DNA of 64,000 bases, taken from assembly GCA_003550325.1 (NCBI GenBank), contig QKWP01000672.1, positions 80,621 through 144,620 of the forward strand. Reading direction: 5' to 3'. Positions 36,580 to 49,079 of this stretch are shown here, in pieces. This DNA comes from Gigaspora rosea. Lineage: Eukaryota > Glomeromycota > Glomeromycetes > Diversisporales > Gigasporaceae. The notes beneath the pieces were generated by a model. The model did not search any database and was not told where the DNA came from. It was given only the letters and a program-made list of their open reading frames with translations. The position numbers and the translations under genes are program-made. Numbering within the stretch: position 1 is the first letter of the stretch; every line of letters begins with the position of its first letter.

Positions 36580-37050
36580 TCGGATCCTTGAATCTTCGGA
36601 TCCTTGAATCTAAGTCTTGTCGAATGTAAATACAAAATTTTAGGTCACGATATTAACAAAGAAAGCAAAAACTTCGTAAAAGTAAATAACATTTTAACTA
36701 TTACAGTATTAAACTCATAAACGAACCTTTAACCTTGTTACTAGTAAAAGTTTTTTCCATTGTGGATCTTTTGTGGGATTTTTTGCTGGATCTTTGAATC
36801 TAAGGTCTTGTAGAGCGTAAATACAAATTTTCAAACCAGCACAATAAAGAAAAAAAAAGCAGAGGCTTCGTAAAGGTAACTATTACAGTATTAAACCCAT
36901 AAACATTGTTACTAGTAAAGTTTTGTCCATTGTGGGATTTTTGCGGGATCTTCCGCGGGGTCTTTGAATCTAAGATCTTGATGAGCGTAAATACAAATTT
37001 TCAAACCGTCAAAGGGGGGCTCCGTAAAAGTAAATACTGTAATACAGTAT
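36580..37050. repeat. Three diverged tandem units upstream of SLR gene B
   Basis: Units starting near 36582, 36790 and 36958 share GGATCTTTGAATCTAAG, GAGCGTAAATACAAATTTTC, ATTACAGTATTAAA and GTTACTAGTAAAG. Unit lengths decline (about 208, 168 and 93 bp). No coding frame. The position, 500-950 bp before the SLR start, leaves a regulatory role possible but unproven. Confidence 0.65.
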
Positions 37051-37271
37051 AGTGACTATTGTTACTAAATAAATCAACCAATCAATGCAAGCCAAATTCG
37101 AGATAATCACAAATTTGACCAATCTGGTTGGTTACAAATTTTGAAGATCTATTCGAATATATCACCAAATTTTAAAATCCGCCCATATGAAATTACGTCA
37201 AGCAGATAATCATGTTGCACATTAAAATTAATATTTTTTTAAATTATCGATTTCAATAAAATTATTTACTT

Positions 37272-37535
37272 ATTGACAATGATTTAAGTTTAATGAATGT
37301 GTATCGTCTTTATAGGGTGCAGTGCAACATCATCGCACAAGCACAACCATCAAGTTATATAATTTTGCCTTTTTTAAATACCGTCGAATTATTACGTGCA
37401 TATATGTTGTCGTAGCACAGTATAAGGTACCTTTTGGAACGTATTTAATCTAGAACATTTATTGTTAAAAAAAAAAAAAATCAATTATTTCTTCGAAAAA
37501 TAATCAGTATTATAATTTTTATTTATACGATAATA
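37272..37535 (+). promoter_or_regulatory. Conserved upstream region of SLR gene B
   Basis: About 260 bp immediately before the ATG is clearly homologous to 61699-61983, before SLR gene F. Shared blocks include GTATCGTCTTTATA, GGTGCAGTGC, GTCGTAGCACAGTA and ATTTAATCTAGAA. Conservation stops at the edge of this block, and SLR genes A and E lack it. It probably contains the promoter and 5' leader; no specific factor site is identified. Confidence 0.55.
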
Positions 37536-39887
37536 ATGTTGAATGAAGATTTATTAAGTGGTGCGAATAATGGTAATGTCTTGTTTCCACTTTATAAAGT
37601 ATCTAATGAAATAGAATATTCTGAAGGAATGAATGAAGTTGGTTATTGCTATCGGAATAGAATTGGTGTTTCAACAGATGAACGTAAGACATTCGATTAT
37701 TATCAAAAATCTGCAGAAATGAAAAACGTTAATGGAATATTTGAGCTTGGCAACTGTTATAAAGATGGAATTGGTGTTGAAAAAGATGAACATATGGCAT
37801 TCATTTATTATCAAAAATCTGCAGAAATGGGGAACATTAATGGAAGACTTGCACTTGGCGACTGTTATAAAGATGGAATTGGAGTTGAAAAGGACGAATA
37901 TAGAGCATTTAATTATTATCAAGAATTGGCTAATATGTGTAATGCTTATGGTGTATATAAAGTTGGCTATTGTTATCAAAATGGGATTGGAGTTGAAAAA
38001 AATGAACATGAAGCATTCATTAATTATCTAAAATCTGCAGATATGGGTAGTGCCCAAGGAATATTTCAAGTTGGATATTTTTATCAAAATGGAATTGTAG
38101 CTGAAGAGGATAATAGTAAAGCATTAATGTATTATCAAAAATCAGCAGATATGGGAAATGCTGATGGAATTTTTCAACTTGGTTAATTTTTATGAAAATG
38201 GAATCGAGGTTGAAGAAGATAAACATAAGGCATTTATGTATTATAAAAATCCGCTAAAATGGGGAATGTTAGTGGAATATATAATGTTGGATATTGTTAT
38301 CGTTTTGGAATTGGACTTGAAAAGAACGAATTTGAGGCTTTCATTTATTATCAAAAATCAGCAGAGATGGGCATTCAATAGGAGCAAATTACGTCGGATA
38401 TTGTTATCATAATGGAATTGGAGTTGGAAAGGATGAAAATAAAGCATTCATTTATTTTCAAAAATCTGCAGAGATAGGTCACGCAATTGGAGCATATAAT
38501 GTTGGAGATTGTTACTATGATGGAATTGGGGTTGAAAAGGATGAGCATAAGGCATTCATTTATTATCAAAAATCTGCAGAGATGGGTAACGCTATTGGAA
38601 CATATAATGTTGGATGCTGTTATGATGAAGGAATTGGAGTTGAAAAGGATGAATATAAAGCATTCATTTATTATCAAAAATCGCAGAGTTGGGATATGTT
38701 GATGGAACATATAATGTTGGATGTTGTTATGATAGAGGAATTGGAGTTGAAAAGGATGAAAATAAGGCATTCATTTATTTTCAAAAATCTGCAGAGTTGG
38801 GAGATGTTGATGGGGCATATAATGTTGGATGTCGTTATGATGAAGGAATTGGAATTGAAAGAGATGAACATAAGGCATTCATTTATTATCAAAAATCTGC
38901 AGAGATGGGTCACTCTAGTGGAACATATAATGTTGGATATTGTTATGATGAAGGAATCGGAGTGGAAAAGGATGAACATAAAGCATTCATTTATTATCAA
39001 AAGTCTGTAGAGATGAGCAATGCCAATGGAACAAATAGTGTTGGATATTGTTATCAAAATGGAATTGGAGTCAAAAAGGATGAACATAAGGCATTCATTT
39101 ATTATCAAAAATCTGCAGAAATGGGTAGTGCTAATGGAACAAATAATGTTGGATATTGTTATCAAAATGGAATTGGAATTGAAAAGGATGAATATAAGGC
39201 ATTTATTCATTATCAAAAATCTGCAGAGATGGGTCATGCTATTGGAACATATAATGTTGGATGGTATTATCATTTTGGAATTGGAGTTGAAAAGAACGAA
39301 TTTGAGGCTTTCATTTATTATCAAAAATCAGCAGATATGGGGCATTCAACAGGAGCAAATGACGTTGGATATTGTTATCAAAATGGAATTGGAGTTGAAA
39401 AGGATGAACATAAGGCATTCATTTATTATCAAAAATCTGCAGAGTTGGGAAATGATGATGGAACATATTATGTTGGATATTGTTATCATAAAGGAATTGG
39501 AGTTGAAAGGAATGAACATAAGGCATTCATTTATTTTCAAAAATCTGCAGAGATGGATGACGCTGATGGAACATATAATATTGGTTATTGTTATCTTAAT
39601 GGAATTGGAGTTAAAAAGGATGAAAAAAAGGCATTCATTTATTTTCAAATATCTGCAGAGATGGGTCACGCTGGTGGAACTAATAATGTTGGATATTGTT
39701 ATGATAAAGGAATTGGAGTTGTAAAAGATGAACATAAGGCATTCATTTATTATCAAAAATCAGCAGAGATGGGGAATTCAACAGGAGCAAATGAAGTCAG
39801 ATCTTGTTATCGTCATGGAATTGGAGTTGAAAAGGATGAAAATAAGGCATTCATTTATTATCAAAAATCTGCAGAGATGGGTCACGC
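37536..39887 (+). pseudogene. SLR-kinase copy B, exon 1, 5' part: Sel1-like repeat array
   Basis: The ATG at 37536 opens MLNEDLLSGANNGN, followed by about twenty 36-residue Sel1-like units. The N-terminal units are diverged (FELGNCYKDGIGVEKDE, LALGDCYKDGIGVEKDE); the later ones are nearly identical at DNA level. One-base gains or losses near 38185, 38248, 38369 and 38684 break the frame; the last of these leads into a long open stretch to the insertion point. The array is cut at GGT CAC GC (39880-39887) by the hAT transposon and resumes at 45212. A solenoid scaffold role is inferred from the family. Confidence 0.85.
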
Positions 39888-40140
39888 TATACATGGGTGC
39901 CTAAATTCGGGATGATTTACGGCATTACGGCATGCCGATATTTTTTGTATTTTCGTCATACCTTTTCAAAGTGCCTAAATGCCGGAAATAATTTTGGCAG
40001 CCGAAAATAATTTCGACTGCCTAAATTATTTCGGCTGCCTAAATTATTTACGGCTGCCGAAAAAAATTTCAGCAGCCGAAATTATTTTCGGTTGCCTAAA
40101 ATAATTCAATAGCCGAAATTATTTCTGGTAGCCATGTGGC

Positions 40141-41726
40141 TTATTAAAGTTCGGTCCCAAGTTAGACTTGGGACTTCGACCCACATCAGCTTGTATAGCA
40201 TTAAAATTGTGAATACATGAGTATCATTTTTCAAGCCAAATCTAAATATTTAGATGCATGTACAGGTGTGAGTCAAAGTCCTAAGTCTGACTTGGAACTA
40301 AGACCCGACTTTTAGAGTTGAGTCGGGATCAGACTGGATTTTTCACATTCCAAGTTGATCATGATAATTAGGTACGTACAGTACTAATTGAGAATAAAAC
40401 AAGTTGGTGATCCGATTATCGAACAGGATCGCACACTTGTGATTCAATATACACAATTTTTTTTTTTTTGGAATCACTCCAGCATACAATGCCGGACACT
40501 GAACTTTATTAGGCCTTTTCGGCGTGACATACAGCATACATCAGTGCATTTGACGTATGATTAATTTAGCTATTTTGTAAGGTCAGCCGGTGGTTTCCCA
40601 CCCGCATGCGCAGGCCGGCTGTCGACCCGAGATTTGTATTCAAGCTATTGCTGCTTGAGATTTGGTACCTGCATGACGCAGGCCGGCTGTAGACATGTAT
40701 GTTGCAAAATGGCAGGATTCAGTGGGGCAGGGAGGGCCGGGTGCGAATTCGCTTCCTTACTTGGCTGCTGATGTTAATCTTGCAGTTCGTGTACTTTTAT
40801 ACCTAATTAATATTCGTCACGTTAGTATTTCACATGAAGTATACAATTTAGGCAATTGATTGCTTTACTTATCTTTCCTTGCGCCTCTCTTAAATTGGAT
40901 GGTGATTGAACCGGTTTTTCCCCGCTAGAAACTTGGTTCCCCCCGTGATAGTCGCCGCCTGGGGCCTCCCTGTTTAGCTTCCTTTTCGATCTGTTGACTT
41001 TGCCGTCAACCTGAACACAGTAAATGCATGTGAATGTAAGGGACCTTTTTTAAAATAAATAAAGATCATCATTCTAAATTGCGTTTTATACAAAGGAATG
41101 CTTATTGTAACGTAAATACTGAGCCAGATAGATGGTACTATTTTGATCAGTATTATAAGGCTTAAAACTTAACTGTTCATGAACGTGCAGATTATTATAA
41201 GTACACTATAAATCCACAATGGCACAGTTTTTAGCCGATAAACACTCTTTTGAATGTTTTTTATGCATTGATAAGGGTCTTTTTTTTTAAGGTCAAATGA
41301 TATAATCTATGAACATTGAATCAGCATTAAAAAGCTATTGTTACTGAATGAATTATTATTAACTTGCATTGTAAAACTTTACTGGCATGTTTTAGTAAGC
41401 ACTAATTATATACATTACATATGATACAGGTTATTTGAGTATGCATTGTCGCTTTTTTTAAACTAATAAAACAATCAAAATTTTATGAATCCTGTGAATT
41501 CTGCATGCTACTATTTAAAAACAATAATAATATACAGGATTCATAGGATTCGTGAAATTTGATTGTCATTAATTTGAAAAGGGCGATATTTTTTTGAAAC
41601 CTGTTTTTAATAATTTTTTCTTTTATATACACAGTTCTTTTTTGCCATCGTTATGCAATTTTTTTTAAATTTAACAAGTTGTTTAATAAACTACGCCCCT
41701 AATTACCTGTAACTTTATACAATTAC
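40141..41726. other. Non-coding 5' region of the hAT element
   Basis: No coding frame. A less A+T-rich patch at 40560-40760 contains two copies of GCAGGCCGGCTGT about 70 bp apart and CCGCATGCG. It lies upstream of the transposase and may hold its promoter. Confidence 0.45.
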
Positions 41727-43997
41727 ATGTATAAGCCTGTAATAATGGAAGATAATGTTTCCGACTCAACTTCAGAAATTCACAATGATTCAGAACAAGA
41801 TACTCATACCAATACTACTGACACTATTAAAACCCAAAAAAAAAGGGGCCGTCCAAAAAATATTCTTTGGAACAATCATTTTAAAGAAATTAATCCACTT
41901 GGTGATGGTCATAAGGGTTGGGAGTGTTTATATTGTAAAGAAAAAAATTCACGTGCAACTGATTTAAATATGAATACAAATTTGGCTCTAAATTGTAAAA
42001 AAGTTCCACTTAATATTAAACAAGAAATTTTACGAAAATTTCCTGTACCAAACCAAAAAAGAAAAACTCAAACAGAAATAGATATTATTACTGGTACTCA
42101 ATCACGAATTGATAATAAATTTCAAATTATAACTAAACCAGATATTGGACAAGAAGAATTGTGCCACAAAGCATTGATCCAATTTTTTGTATGCTGTGGA
42201 ATTCCTTTTTGGATTCTTGAACATCCATTTTTTTTAGATTTTTGTAAAAATTTATGTGCCTCATACAAACCTCCTGATCAAAAATCTTTAAGTAATGATT
42301 GGCTTAGTTTTGAAACTGCACGAATCACAGTAGCTATAGAAAAAGAACTTCAAAATGAAAAAAACCTTACACTAGGTATGTAATAAATAATATATTTTAA
42401 ATATATTTTAATAAATTAATACTGTTTTTAGCTCTAGATGGCTGGACAAGCAATCGTGGTTTTTCTTATTTTGCATTTATAATTATAACTGCTGATAAGA
42501 AACAATATGTACATTCAATTAAAGATTTTTCTGCTGAATCTCACACTGCAACTTTTACTGCCAGTGAAATTGAAAAGGTTTTAATAGATATTGGTGTTGA
42601 TAAATTTGGAGCTATAGTTTCTGATGCTGCTTCTGCTATGACACTTGCCAAACAATATATTTCAAAGAAATATCCAGCTATTTTATCAGTGCGATGTATT
42701 GCACATCATATTCAACTAATTTGCAATGATATTATTTGTAAAACTTTATTTGGAAAAACCGTATTACAACAATATCAATCTTTTGTAACTTACTTTCATG
42801 TATCACACCGATCTGGAGCAATTTTACGTAATGAAATAGCTCGTTTTATGATAAATAAAGGTGGATTAAAAAGTTCTGTTTGTTCACGTTGGTCATCTGC
42901 ATACGATTGTATACAATCAGTTCTTAATATAGAAGTTTGTATTAAACAGGTAATTAATTATTTAATATTATATTATATATTATAATTTATAAATTTATTA
43001 TTAAATTATAATTAATTAGATTTTAGAAGATGATAATCTTGCATTAACACCTGAATTAAGAAGTCTTGCTCGAAATCAACAATTTTGGACAAATGCAGAA
43101 ACTTTGGCCAAAATATTATTACCTGCTAAAAATGCTGTTAAAATAGTTGAATCCAAATCTACAACTACTGCTGATGTTTTTTTATTTCTTATTCAAATGG
43201 CAACTGCAATTAATACATTTAAAGCAGATGGTTTATTGCAACATATAGAATTTCATAAACAATGTGTTCAATTTTATAACAAACAATGGAAAGAATTTGA
43301 TATAAAAACTTATCTTTTAGCATATTTTCTTCATCCAAAATATCGAGGAAAGGGTATGAAAACTTCAATATTTCATGAAATTTTATGTACTGCTCTTGAA
43401 ATATGGAAAAAAATTGGTAACAAAAGCATAATAAGTGCAAATATATTAATAGCACAAATTAAAAAATATGATATATATGAACCACCATATAATTTTACTT
43501 TTGTAGAAGAAATTGAATCACCAAAAACTTGGTGGGTTGGATGCAAACTGGAAAATCATCACTTGCAAAACCTTGCTTTACATTTATTAGCAATTACACC
43601 TCATAGTGCAAGTTGTGAACATATATTCTCAGTTTTAAGTTGGATTACTCAAAAAAGAAGAAGCAGGTAATTAAATTAATTAATATTTATATTTTTTAAA
43701 TATATTATTCACTATCACTATATTATTTTTTATAGGTTAACTGTAGAAAAAGTATCAAATATCGCCAAATTACATACATATTATATGACTAATGCTCAAA
43801 ATGAATTAAATTATTTTATAAATGATATTTCTGAGGCAGAATTTGAACAAATCATGGAAAATTATTCAAATTCAATTGAATATGATGATGACATGTTCAA
43901 TAATAATATTGAAGAATTTGATGCTGATTATGTTTCTGATGATGACAATTTAGATGAAATTATACAGGTTGACTGTGAAAGTTTGGAAGTTAAATAA
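41727..43997 (+). CDS. hAT family transposase (BED zinc finger, RNase-H-like core, C-terminal dimerization region)
   Basis: Four exons join in frame: 41727-42375, 42432-42949, 43020-43666 and 43736-43997, with GT-AG introns of 56, 70 and 69 bp, giving 691 residues. The N-terminus has a basic AT-hook-like KKRGRPKN and a BED-type finger (WECLYC..LALNCKKVP). The core opens with ALDGWTS, whose Asp is the likely first catalytic residue. The second Asp lies in VSDAASAM and is followed by RCIAHHIQL, the usual C..H motif. The C-terminus SCEHIFSVLSWITQKRRSRL is the hAT dimerization signature. The tail is acidic; an alternative downstream splice could extend it to about 44129. It would cut and paste the surrounding element and probably related MITEs. 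An in-frame ATG at 41745 is an alternative start. Confidence 0.9.
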
Positions 43998-44481
43998 ATA
44001 ATTGATCTAAATGTTTTTGTAGAAGAACAGGTAGATGAACCAAATAATAATAATATCATAGAACCTGAGGATGAGACAGATTATGATATTAATGAAGTTG
44101 TTAGTGCAGCTATGAACAATACAGAATAAGAATTTTTTTTATTTAACATTATTTTCATCACTGTACAAAAAATTTTTACTTAATTATTTTATCACTATAT
44201 AAAAATTTTTATGTATATTATATACATTTATAAATAAAACTATTTTTATGCTTATTACACTCCAGTAAATTTTTAATATTTGATTTTTTTCAAAGATACG
44301 GCTTGCTCTTATACCTGAAGTTTAGAGGAGTTGAAGCAGCAAAGATATTATACTTATTAGCCAAATGCATCCAAATTCAGTAACATATTATGACACGTGT
44401 GTGCAGTGCTTTTCGAAGCGAAATATTAAAAAGATGTGTGGGAATTTTGAATTAAATAATTTATATTAGTTAGCGTAAGAC

Positions 44482-44604
44482 TAGTGATGCCTGACGAAAT
44501 GACGAAACCTGACGAAACCATAAGTTTCGTCAATGACGAAACTTGGCGAAACTTATGGTTTCGTCATTTCGTCAACGGCAAAATAGTTTCGTCAGGCATC
44601 TATA
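44482..44604. mobile_element. hAT-type mini-MITE, 123 bp, nested in the hAT transposon
   Basis: The ends are TAGTGATGCCTGACGAAA and, inverted, TATAGATGCCTGACGAAA. The perfect 8-bp duplication CGTAAGAC flanks it (44474-44481, 44605-44612). It belongs to the same family as the 1198-bp element at 15358-16555. The right terminus TATAGATG also equals the first eight bases of the right end of the host hAT element. Confidence 0.85.
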
Positions 44605-44637
44605 CGTAAGACTAATTAATTGTTTTAGCGATATGCA

Positions 44638-44824
44638 TGCAGCCTTTCATAAATTCTGGAACAACTGATAAAAATTATTTCAGCCGAATTCGATAAGTTT
44701 TTGAATTCGGTGATATCGGAATTGGATTCCGGCATTACAGTAATTCGATAATACTGAATTCAAAAACTTATTGGATTCGGATGAAATAATTTTATCAGTT
44801 GTCCCAGAATTTATGAAGACAGCT
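44638..44824. repeat. Inverted-repeat element (foldback/MITE-like) inside the hAT transposon
   Basis: Arms of about 75 bp pair with few mismatches; they share TTCATAAATTCTGG and ACAACTGATAAAA and GATAAGTTTTTGAATTC-like sequence. No coding capacity, and no clear target duplication. Confidence 0.65.
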
Positions 44825-45203
44825 GTAATATATTCAGGATGATACGGGTTAGTACCTTGGCAAAATTTAGGAGTACAAAAAATTAGTTATTATCTTTGTA
44901 GCAAGCTAGATACATGCTTATTCAGAGTTAAAAAAGTAAGATAAGTGAAGGAATAAGGTCAGGATTGTCACGATAAATAAAAGTAATAATGTAATAACCA
45001 AAAATAATATTTTCGGCATCCGAAATTATTTTCGGCATCCGAAATTATTTTAGGCATCCGGAAATATTTTCGGCATCCGGAAATTATTTCGGCATCCGAA
45101 ATTATTTTAGGCACCCGTAATTATTTACGATTTAGGCTTCCTAAAATATTTTCGGCAATTTTTATTTTCGGCAAGCCAAAAATAATTTAGGCACCCATCT
45201 ATA

Positions 45204-48200
45204 GGTCACGCTATTGGAACATATAATGTTGGGTGTTGTTACTATGATGGAATTGGAGTTGAAAAGGATGAGTATAAGTCGTTCATTTATTTTCAAAAAT
45301 CTGCAGAGATGGGTCACGCTATTGGAACATATAATGTTGGATATTGTTATCATAATGGAATCGGAGTTGAAAGGGATGAACATAAGGCATTCATTTATTA
45401 TCAAAAATCTGCAGAGTTGGGAAATGATGATGGAACATATTATGTTGGATATTGTTATCATAAAGGAATTGGAGTTGAAAGGGATGAACATAAGGCATTC
45501 ATTTATTTTCAAAAATCTGCAGAGATGGATGACGCTGATGGAACATATAATGTTGGTTATTGTTATTTTAATGTAATTGGAGTTAAAAAGGATGAAAATA
45601 AGGCATTCATTTATTTTCAAATATCTGCAGAGATGGGTCACGCTGGTGGAACTAATAATGTTGGATATTGTTATGATAAAGGAATTGGAGTTGAAAAAGA
45701 TGAACATAAGGCATTCATTTATTATCAAAAATCTGCAGAGATGGGGAATTCAACAGGAGCAAATGAAGTCGGATCTTGTTATCGTCATGGAATTGGAGTT
45801 GAAAAGGATGAAAATAAGGCATTCATTTATTATCAAAAATCTGCAGAGATGGGTCACGCTATTGGAACATATAATGTTGGATATTGTTATCGTCATGGAA
45901 TTGGAGTTGAAAAGGATGAACATAAAGCATTCATTTATTATCAAAAGTCTGTAGAGATGGGCAATGCCAATGGAACAAATAGTGTTGGATATTGTTATCA
46001 AAATGGAATTGGAGTCAAAAAGGATGAACATAAGGCATTCATTTATTATCAAAAATCTGCAGAGATGGGTAGTGCTAATGGAACAAATAATGTTGGATAT
46101 TGTTATCAAAATGGAATTGGAATTGAAAAGGATGAATATAAGGCATTCATTCATTATCAAAAATCAGCAGAGATGGGTCATGCTATTGGAACATATAATG
46201 TTGGATGTTATTATCATTTTGGAATTGGAGTTGAAAAGAACGAATTTGAGGCTTTCATTTATTATCAAAATCAGCAGAGATGGGGCATTCAGCAGGAGCA
46301 AATGACGTCGGATATTGTTATCATAATAGAATTGGAGTTGAAAAAGATGAAAATAAAGCATTCATTTATTATCAAAAATCCGCTAAAATGGGGAATGTTA
46401 GTGGAATATATAATGTTGGATATTGTTATTGTTTTGGAATTGGACTTGAAAAGAATGAATTTGAGGCATCCATTTATTATCAAAAATCTGCAGAGATGGG
46501 TAATGCTAATGGAACAAATAGTGTTGGATATTGTTATCAAAATGGAATTGGAGTTGAAAAGGATGAACATAAGGCACTTATTTATTATCAAAAATCTGCA
46601 GAGATGGGGCACAATAGTGGAACATATAATGTTGGACATTGTTATCGTCATGGAATTAGAGTTGAAAAAGATGAAAATAAGGCATTCATTTATTTTAAAA
46701 AATCTGCAGAGATGCGTTATGCTAGAGGAGCATATAATGTTGGATGTTGTTATGATAAAGGAATTGGAGTTGAAAAGGATGAACATAAGGCATTCATTTA
46801 TTATAAAAAATCTGCAGAGTTAGGTCACGCTGATATTGTTATCAAAATGGAATTGGAGTTGAAAAGAATGAGCATAAGACATTCATTTATTATCAAAAAT
46901 CTGCAGAGATGGGGCATTCAACAGGGGCAAATGACATCGGATCTTGTTATCGTTATGGAATTGGAGTTGAAAAGGATGAAAATAAGGCATTCATTTATTA
47001 TAAAAAATCTGCAGAGATGGGTTACGCTATTGGAACATATAATGTTGGATGTTGTTACTATGATGGAATTGGAGTTGAAAAGGATGAGTATAAGGCGTTC
47101 ATTTATTTTCAAAAATCTGCAGAGATGGGATATTGTTATCATAAAGGAATTGGAGTTGAAAGGGATAAACATAAGGCATTCATTTATTATCAAAAATCTG
47201 CAGAGTTGGGAGATGATGATGGAACAAATGAGGTTGGATATTGTTATCATAAAAGAATTGGAGTTGAAAGAGATGAACATAAGGCATTCATTTATTTTCA
47301 AAAATGTGCAGAGATGGGTCACGCTAGAGGAACATATAATGTTGGGTGTTGTTATGATGAAGGAATTGGAGTTGAGAGAGATGAACATAAGGCATTCATT
47401 TATTATCAAAAATCTGCAGAGATGGGTAATGCTAATGGAACAAATAATGTTGGATGTTGTTATCAAAATGGAATTGGAGTTGAAAAAGATAAACATAAGG
47501 CATTCATTTATTATCAAAAATCTGCAGAGATGGGTGACGCTGATGGAACATATAATGTTAGTTATTGTTATCTTAATGGAATTGGAGTTGAAAAGGATGA
47601 AAATAAGGCATTCATTTATTTTCAAAAATCTGCAGAGATGCGTCACGCTAAAGGAGCATATAATGTTGGATGTTGTTATGATGAAGAAATTGGAGTTGAA
47701 AAGGATGAAGTTAAGGCATTCATTTATTATAAAAACTCTGCAGAGTTAGGTCACGCTAGTGGAGCATATAATGTTGGATATTCTTATCAAAATGGAATTG
47801 GAGTTGTAAATAATAAACGTAAAGCGTTTGAATATTTTCAAAAAGCTGCCAACATGGGTAATACTAGTGCGATACGCGCCGTTGGTGATTGTTATCGAAA
47901 CGGAATTGGAGTCACAAAGGACATACTCAAGGCACTCGAATACTATCAAAAAATTGATAAAGATTACTTAATTTATTCAAGTTCTTCTGAAAGTGGAGCA
48001 ATCTGTTCTGAGGTCGGTTCCAGGGACGGCTCCAGTGCAGGTTCCAGGGACGGCTCCATTGCAGGTTCCAGGGCAGGTTCAGAGAGCGGGAATGAATTAA
48101 CTTTGCATAGATGGAATTTTAATACTATTGCTAATAAAGATCGTATAAAATTCGAACAGTTTAAGAGAACTGCAGGCATGGAAGATGCTGCAAGTACTTA

Positions 48201-48923
48201 TAATGTTGGCAGTTGTTATGAAAATGGGATCGGTGTAGAGAAGGACGAACTCGAAGCGTTTAAATATTATCAAAAAGCTGCCGATTTGGGACATTCTAAT
48301 AGTGCATATAAAGTTGGAGTTTTTTATGAAAATGGAATTGGAGTAGAAAAGAATGAGCGCAAGGCATATATAAATTTCTCGAAATCTGCCTATATGGGCA
48401 GTGCTGCTGGAGCATTTAACGTTGGAGTTTTTTATGAAAATGGAATTGGAGTAGCAAAAGATGAGCGCAAGGCTTTTATGTATTTTTTGAATTCTGCCGG
48501 TATGGGCAGCGCTGATGGAGCATTTAGCGTTGGTGTTTGTTATCGAAATGGGATTGGAGTTACGAAGGATGAATGCAAAGCATTTGAATATTATCTGAAG
48601 GCAGCTGATATGGGTCATATTAAAGGAATATATAATGTTGGTTATCTTTATCATCGTGGAATAGGGGTTGAAAAAAACAAGAGCAAAACGTTTATTTATT
48701 ATAAGAAAGCCGCTGAATTAAATTACGAAAATGGAATACATAATGTTGGTTATTGTTATCAACATGGAATTGGTGTCGAAAAGGATGAATGCAAAGCGTT
48801 TGAACATTACTATAAGGCCGCTGATATGGATTTGGTTGTCGGAATGTCACAAGTTGCACGATGCTATCGAAATGGAATTGGAGTAGAGAGAGATTTACAA
48901 CAAGCAAATTATTGGTATAAGAG
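45204..48923 (+). pseudogene. SLR-kinase copy B, exon 1, 3' part: repeat array, Ser-rich linker, second block
   Basis: The Sel1-like array resumes directly after the hAT element (GHAIGTYNVGCCYYDGIG) and continues for some two dozen 36-residue units. The Ser-rich linker (about 47980-48090, with repeated GSRDGS and GSRAGS motifs) follows. A second block ends NYWYKR at 48923. Single-base loss near 46268 and a frame-changing deletion near 46830 break the array; from about 46860 the frame is open to the exon end. Counting both halves, this is the largest SLR gene in the window (roughly 45 or more units). Exon 1 ends in phase 2, as in copy A. Confidence 0.85.
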
Positions 48924-49079
48924 GTAAAACAAAAAAGATTTTTAATTCATCCAATATTGTAAGAATGTACTCATATAACTGTTTCATATAATTAGAGCGA
49001 ATAATACGATGATAGGTAATCCATATTGTCATATTACTTTTAATGAATAATGATTGATATACTATTTTTTTATTAACAG
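48924..49079 (+). other. Two introns flanking a 20-nt microexon (copy B)
   Basis: Intron 1 is 48924-48995, the microexon 48996-49015 and intron 2 49016-49079, all GT-AG. The join reads KRANNTMIENYEVV and keeps frame. The microexon is identical to the one at 10810-10829, while the introns differ by substitutions and by absence of the AT microsatellite. Confidence 0.78.

Larger units (their letters stand above)
39888..45203 (+). mobile_element. hAT transposon, 5316 bp, apparently complete, inserted in an SLR gene
   Basis: The terminal repeats are TATACATGGGTGCCTAAATT on the left and, inverted on the right, TATAGATGGGTGCCTAAATT. The 8-bp target duplication GGTCACGC is perfect (39880-39887 and 45204-45211). 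Subterminal regions carry many GGCTGCC/GGCATCC-AAATTATTT units (39960-40140 and 45005-45180). A four-exon transposase lies at 41727-43997. The right half holds two small nested repeats (44482-44604 and about 44638-44824). The perfect duplication, near-perfect ends and open transposase suggest a fairly recent insertion that could be autonomous. Confidence 0.92.
44130..45203. other. Non-coding 3' region of the hAT element
   Basis: Contains the nested repeats at 44482-44604 and 44638-44824 and the right subterminal array (45005-45180). No coding frame. Confidence 0.6.
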
